Source: Elusimicrobiota bacterium (GTDB lineage: Bacteria > RUG730). From it: a DNA stretch of 6,150 nucleotides. This document shows, piece after piece, positions 5,684 through 6,150 of the stretch. Position 1 is the first letter of the stretch. Each line of letters opens with the position of its first letter. The notes beneath the pieces are model-generated. The model saw only the letters and a program-made list of their open reading frames with translations, did no database searches and had not been told where the DNA came from. Both the position numbers and the translations under genes were made by a program. Where the stretch lies: NCBI GenBank assembly GCA_031259185.1, contig JAIRLV010000047.1:1-6150 (forward strand), in the 5' to 3' direction.

Positions 5684-5736
5684 GAAGCTGATTATTCCAA
5701 CCTCTAATAAAAAAAAGAAAAATAATCAACTTTCGC
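5681..5736 (+). promoter_or_regulatory. Leader hairpin 2, long imperfect stem
   Basis: GCGGAAGCTGATTATT (5681-5696) pairs with AATAATCAACTTTCGC (5721-5736): 14 Watson-Crick pairs, one G-U and one C-A mismatch, with a 24-base purine-rich loop. This is by far the longest hairpin with a mixed-base stem in the window. It sits 30 bases ahead of the start codon at 5767 and its right arm shares 5735-5736 with the hairpin that covers the ribosome binding site. A T-run (5746-5753) lies 9 bases after it, so it might also act as a poor terminator. Confidence 0.6.
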
Positions 5737-5759
5737 CTTTAATAATTTTTTTTAAAGGC
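5735..5759 (+). promoter_or_regulatory. Leader hairpin 3, covering the ribosome binding site of the next gene
   Basis: GCCTTTAA (5735-5742) pairs perfectly with TTAAAGGC (5752-5759), extendable by two A-T pairs past a T-T mismatch to a 3-base loop. The right arm contains AAAGG (5754-5758), the apparent Shine-Dalgarno of the ATG at 5767 (8-base spacing). Translation of that gene should be low when this hairpin is folded. Confidence 0.55.
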
Positions 5760-5766
5760 TAAAAAA

Positions 5767-6018
5767 ATGTATAAACAATATATACAGTTTCGGGACAGAA
5801 ACCAACACAATCATTCTACTTTATGGAGACCTAATAAAAATGCAAGCAACTTTCGGGTTTTACCGCGAGTTGGCTCGGAAGAGGCGATTTTTAATTGGGT
5901 CTCCACCCTTTTACTTATGCTCTTAATAATTTTTTTAATCGGATATGTCGGGTCAGCGAATTATGAGGCTGAGACTGAGGCATATAAAATTTATGGGGAG
6001 GTGGAAGATGGAGAATAA
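5767..6018 (+). CDS. Small single-pass membrane protein of a phage early operon
   Basis: 83 residues; ATG 5767 has AAAGG at 5754-5758, buried in a hairpin. The N-terminal 40 residues are polar and basic (RDRNQHNHSTLWRPNKN, then FRVLPRVGSEEA). One hydrophobic segment follows at about 43-62 (NWVSTLLLMLLIIFLIGY) and then a short acidic tail ending EVEDGE. The layout predicts a basic cytoplasmic N-terminus and a short outer tail. Similar small proteins ending in a transmembrane helix, where the tail usually has 'YE...A..Y', occur in early regions of proteobacterial prophages, to my recollection without known function. It lies downstream of int and the structured leader and overlaps the next gene by 11 bases, so they form an operon. 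The frame is intact. Confidence 0.6.
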   Translation: MYKQYIQFRDRNQHNHSTLWRPNKNASNFRVLPRVGSEEAIFNWVSTLLLMLLIIFLIGYVGSANYEAETEAYKIYGEVEDGE

Positions 6019-6150
6019 TAAAATTGAAGATATTAAAAAAGAATTATTAGAATTAGCGGCGCGTTTTGAAACTGACTTGCAGGTTATAGAAGCTAAGGAA
6101 GAATTTAAAGACGCGTTAATTTTTAAGTTTTTTGAATGTTTAAATCTGGG
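6008..6150 (+). CDS. Start of a charged, probably helical protein (3' end outside window)
   Basis: ATG at 6008 is preceded by GGGGAGG (5997-6003), the strongest ribosome binding site in the window, and the frame stays open to the end (47 codons). The visible part, MENNKIEDIKKELLELAARF followed by ETDLQVIEAKEEFKDALIFK, is rich in Glu and Lys and predicts amphipathic helix, possibly coiled coil. It overlaps the previous gene by 11 bases, indicating translational coupling in an early-type phage operon. Too little is visible to name it. Confidence 0.6.
   Translation, partial: MENNKIEDIKKELLELAARFETDLQVIEAKEEFKDALIFKFFECLNL

Noticed and set aside
5482-5766. tmRNA, retron or group II intron as explanation of the structured region
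   Set aside because: No tmRNA tag or GGGGCTG-like start, no reverse transcriptase, and no intron domain V-like hairpin were seen; the tRNA similarity is to tRNA-Arg only.
1-6150. CRISPR array or transposase/insertion sequence
   Set aside because: No regularly spaced repeat series and no transposase motifs or paired terminal repeats around a gene were found on either strand.

Overview
The window is a decayed prophage, or two abutting phage remnants, in an AT-rich, probably Gram-negative bacterium. The phage origin rests on adjacent replication, terminase and portal genes, an integrase fragment and a tRNA-derived sequence. A lipoprotein signal peptide and general composition favour a Gram-negative host, but no housekeeping gene is present, so I do not name a taxon. 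Low GC, nonsense mutations, gene truncation and a chimeric gene fit a genome undergoing mutational decay, as in host-restricted symbionts; that is inference.

Layout. Bases 1-816 hold the end of a phage replication-protein gene and a second gene that looks like a helicase-loader-type partner. This block is about half GC at its start, far richer than what follows. Bases 904-2150 hold a small phage gene of unknown function, a small lipoprotein gene that looks like cargo, and a small-terminase-like gene. Bases 2140-3396 are a large terminase gene broken by one TAA codon exactly where the Walker B glutamate is expected. Bases 3408-4013 are the N-terminal half of a portal gene. Bases 4014-4219 are non-coding and AT-rich, with short repeats and hairpins. 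Bases 4220-4498 encode a small membrane protein. On the minus strand, 5376-4489 is a chimera: the N-terminal core-binding domain of a tyrosine integrase (itself with an in-frame TAA) runs in frame into the C-terminal tail of what looks like a large phage polyvalent-type protein.

Bases 5377-5766 carry no gene but are densely structured: a promoter-like sequence, a degenerate tRNA-Arg(ACG)-like sequence enclosed by a 15-base inverted repeat, then three hairpins in series. Each helix shares bases with the next, and the last one covers the ribosome binding site of the next gene. From 5767 a new plus-strand operon begins with a small single-pass membrane protein and a gene running off the window, in the place where phage early genes usually sit relative to int/att.

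Together: replication -> packaging -> portal reads left to right and stops abruptly; an int/att-like region follows; then early-type genes start again. Packaging, portal and integrase are all visibly damaged, so this copy should not be able to excise or package itself. The replication genes, lipoprotein, small membrane proteins and early operon still have open frames. The structured 5480-5766 region is the part least explained by known features.
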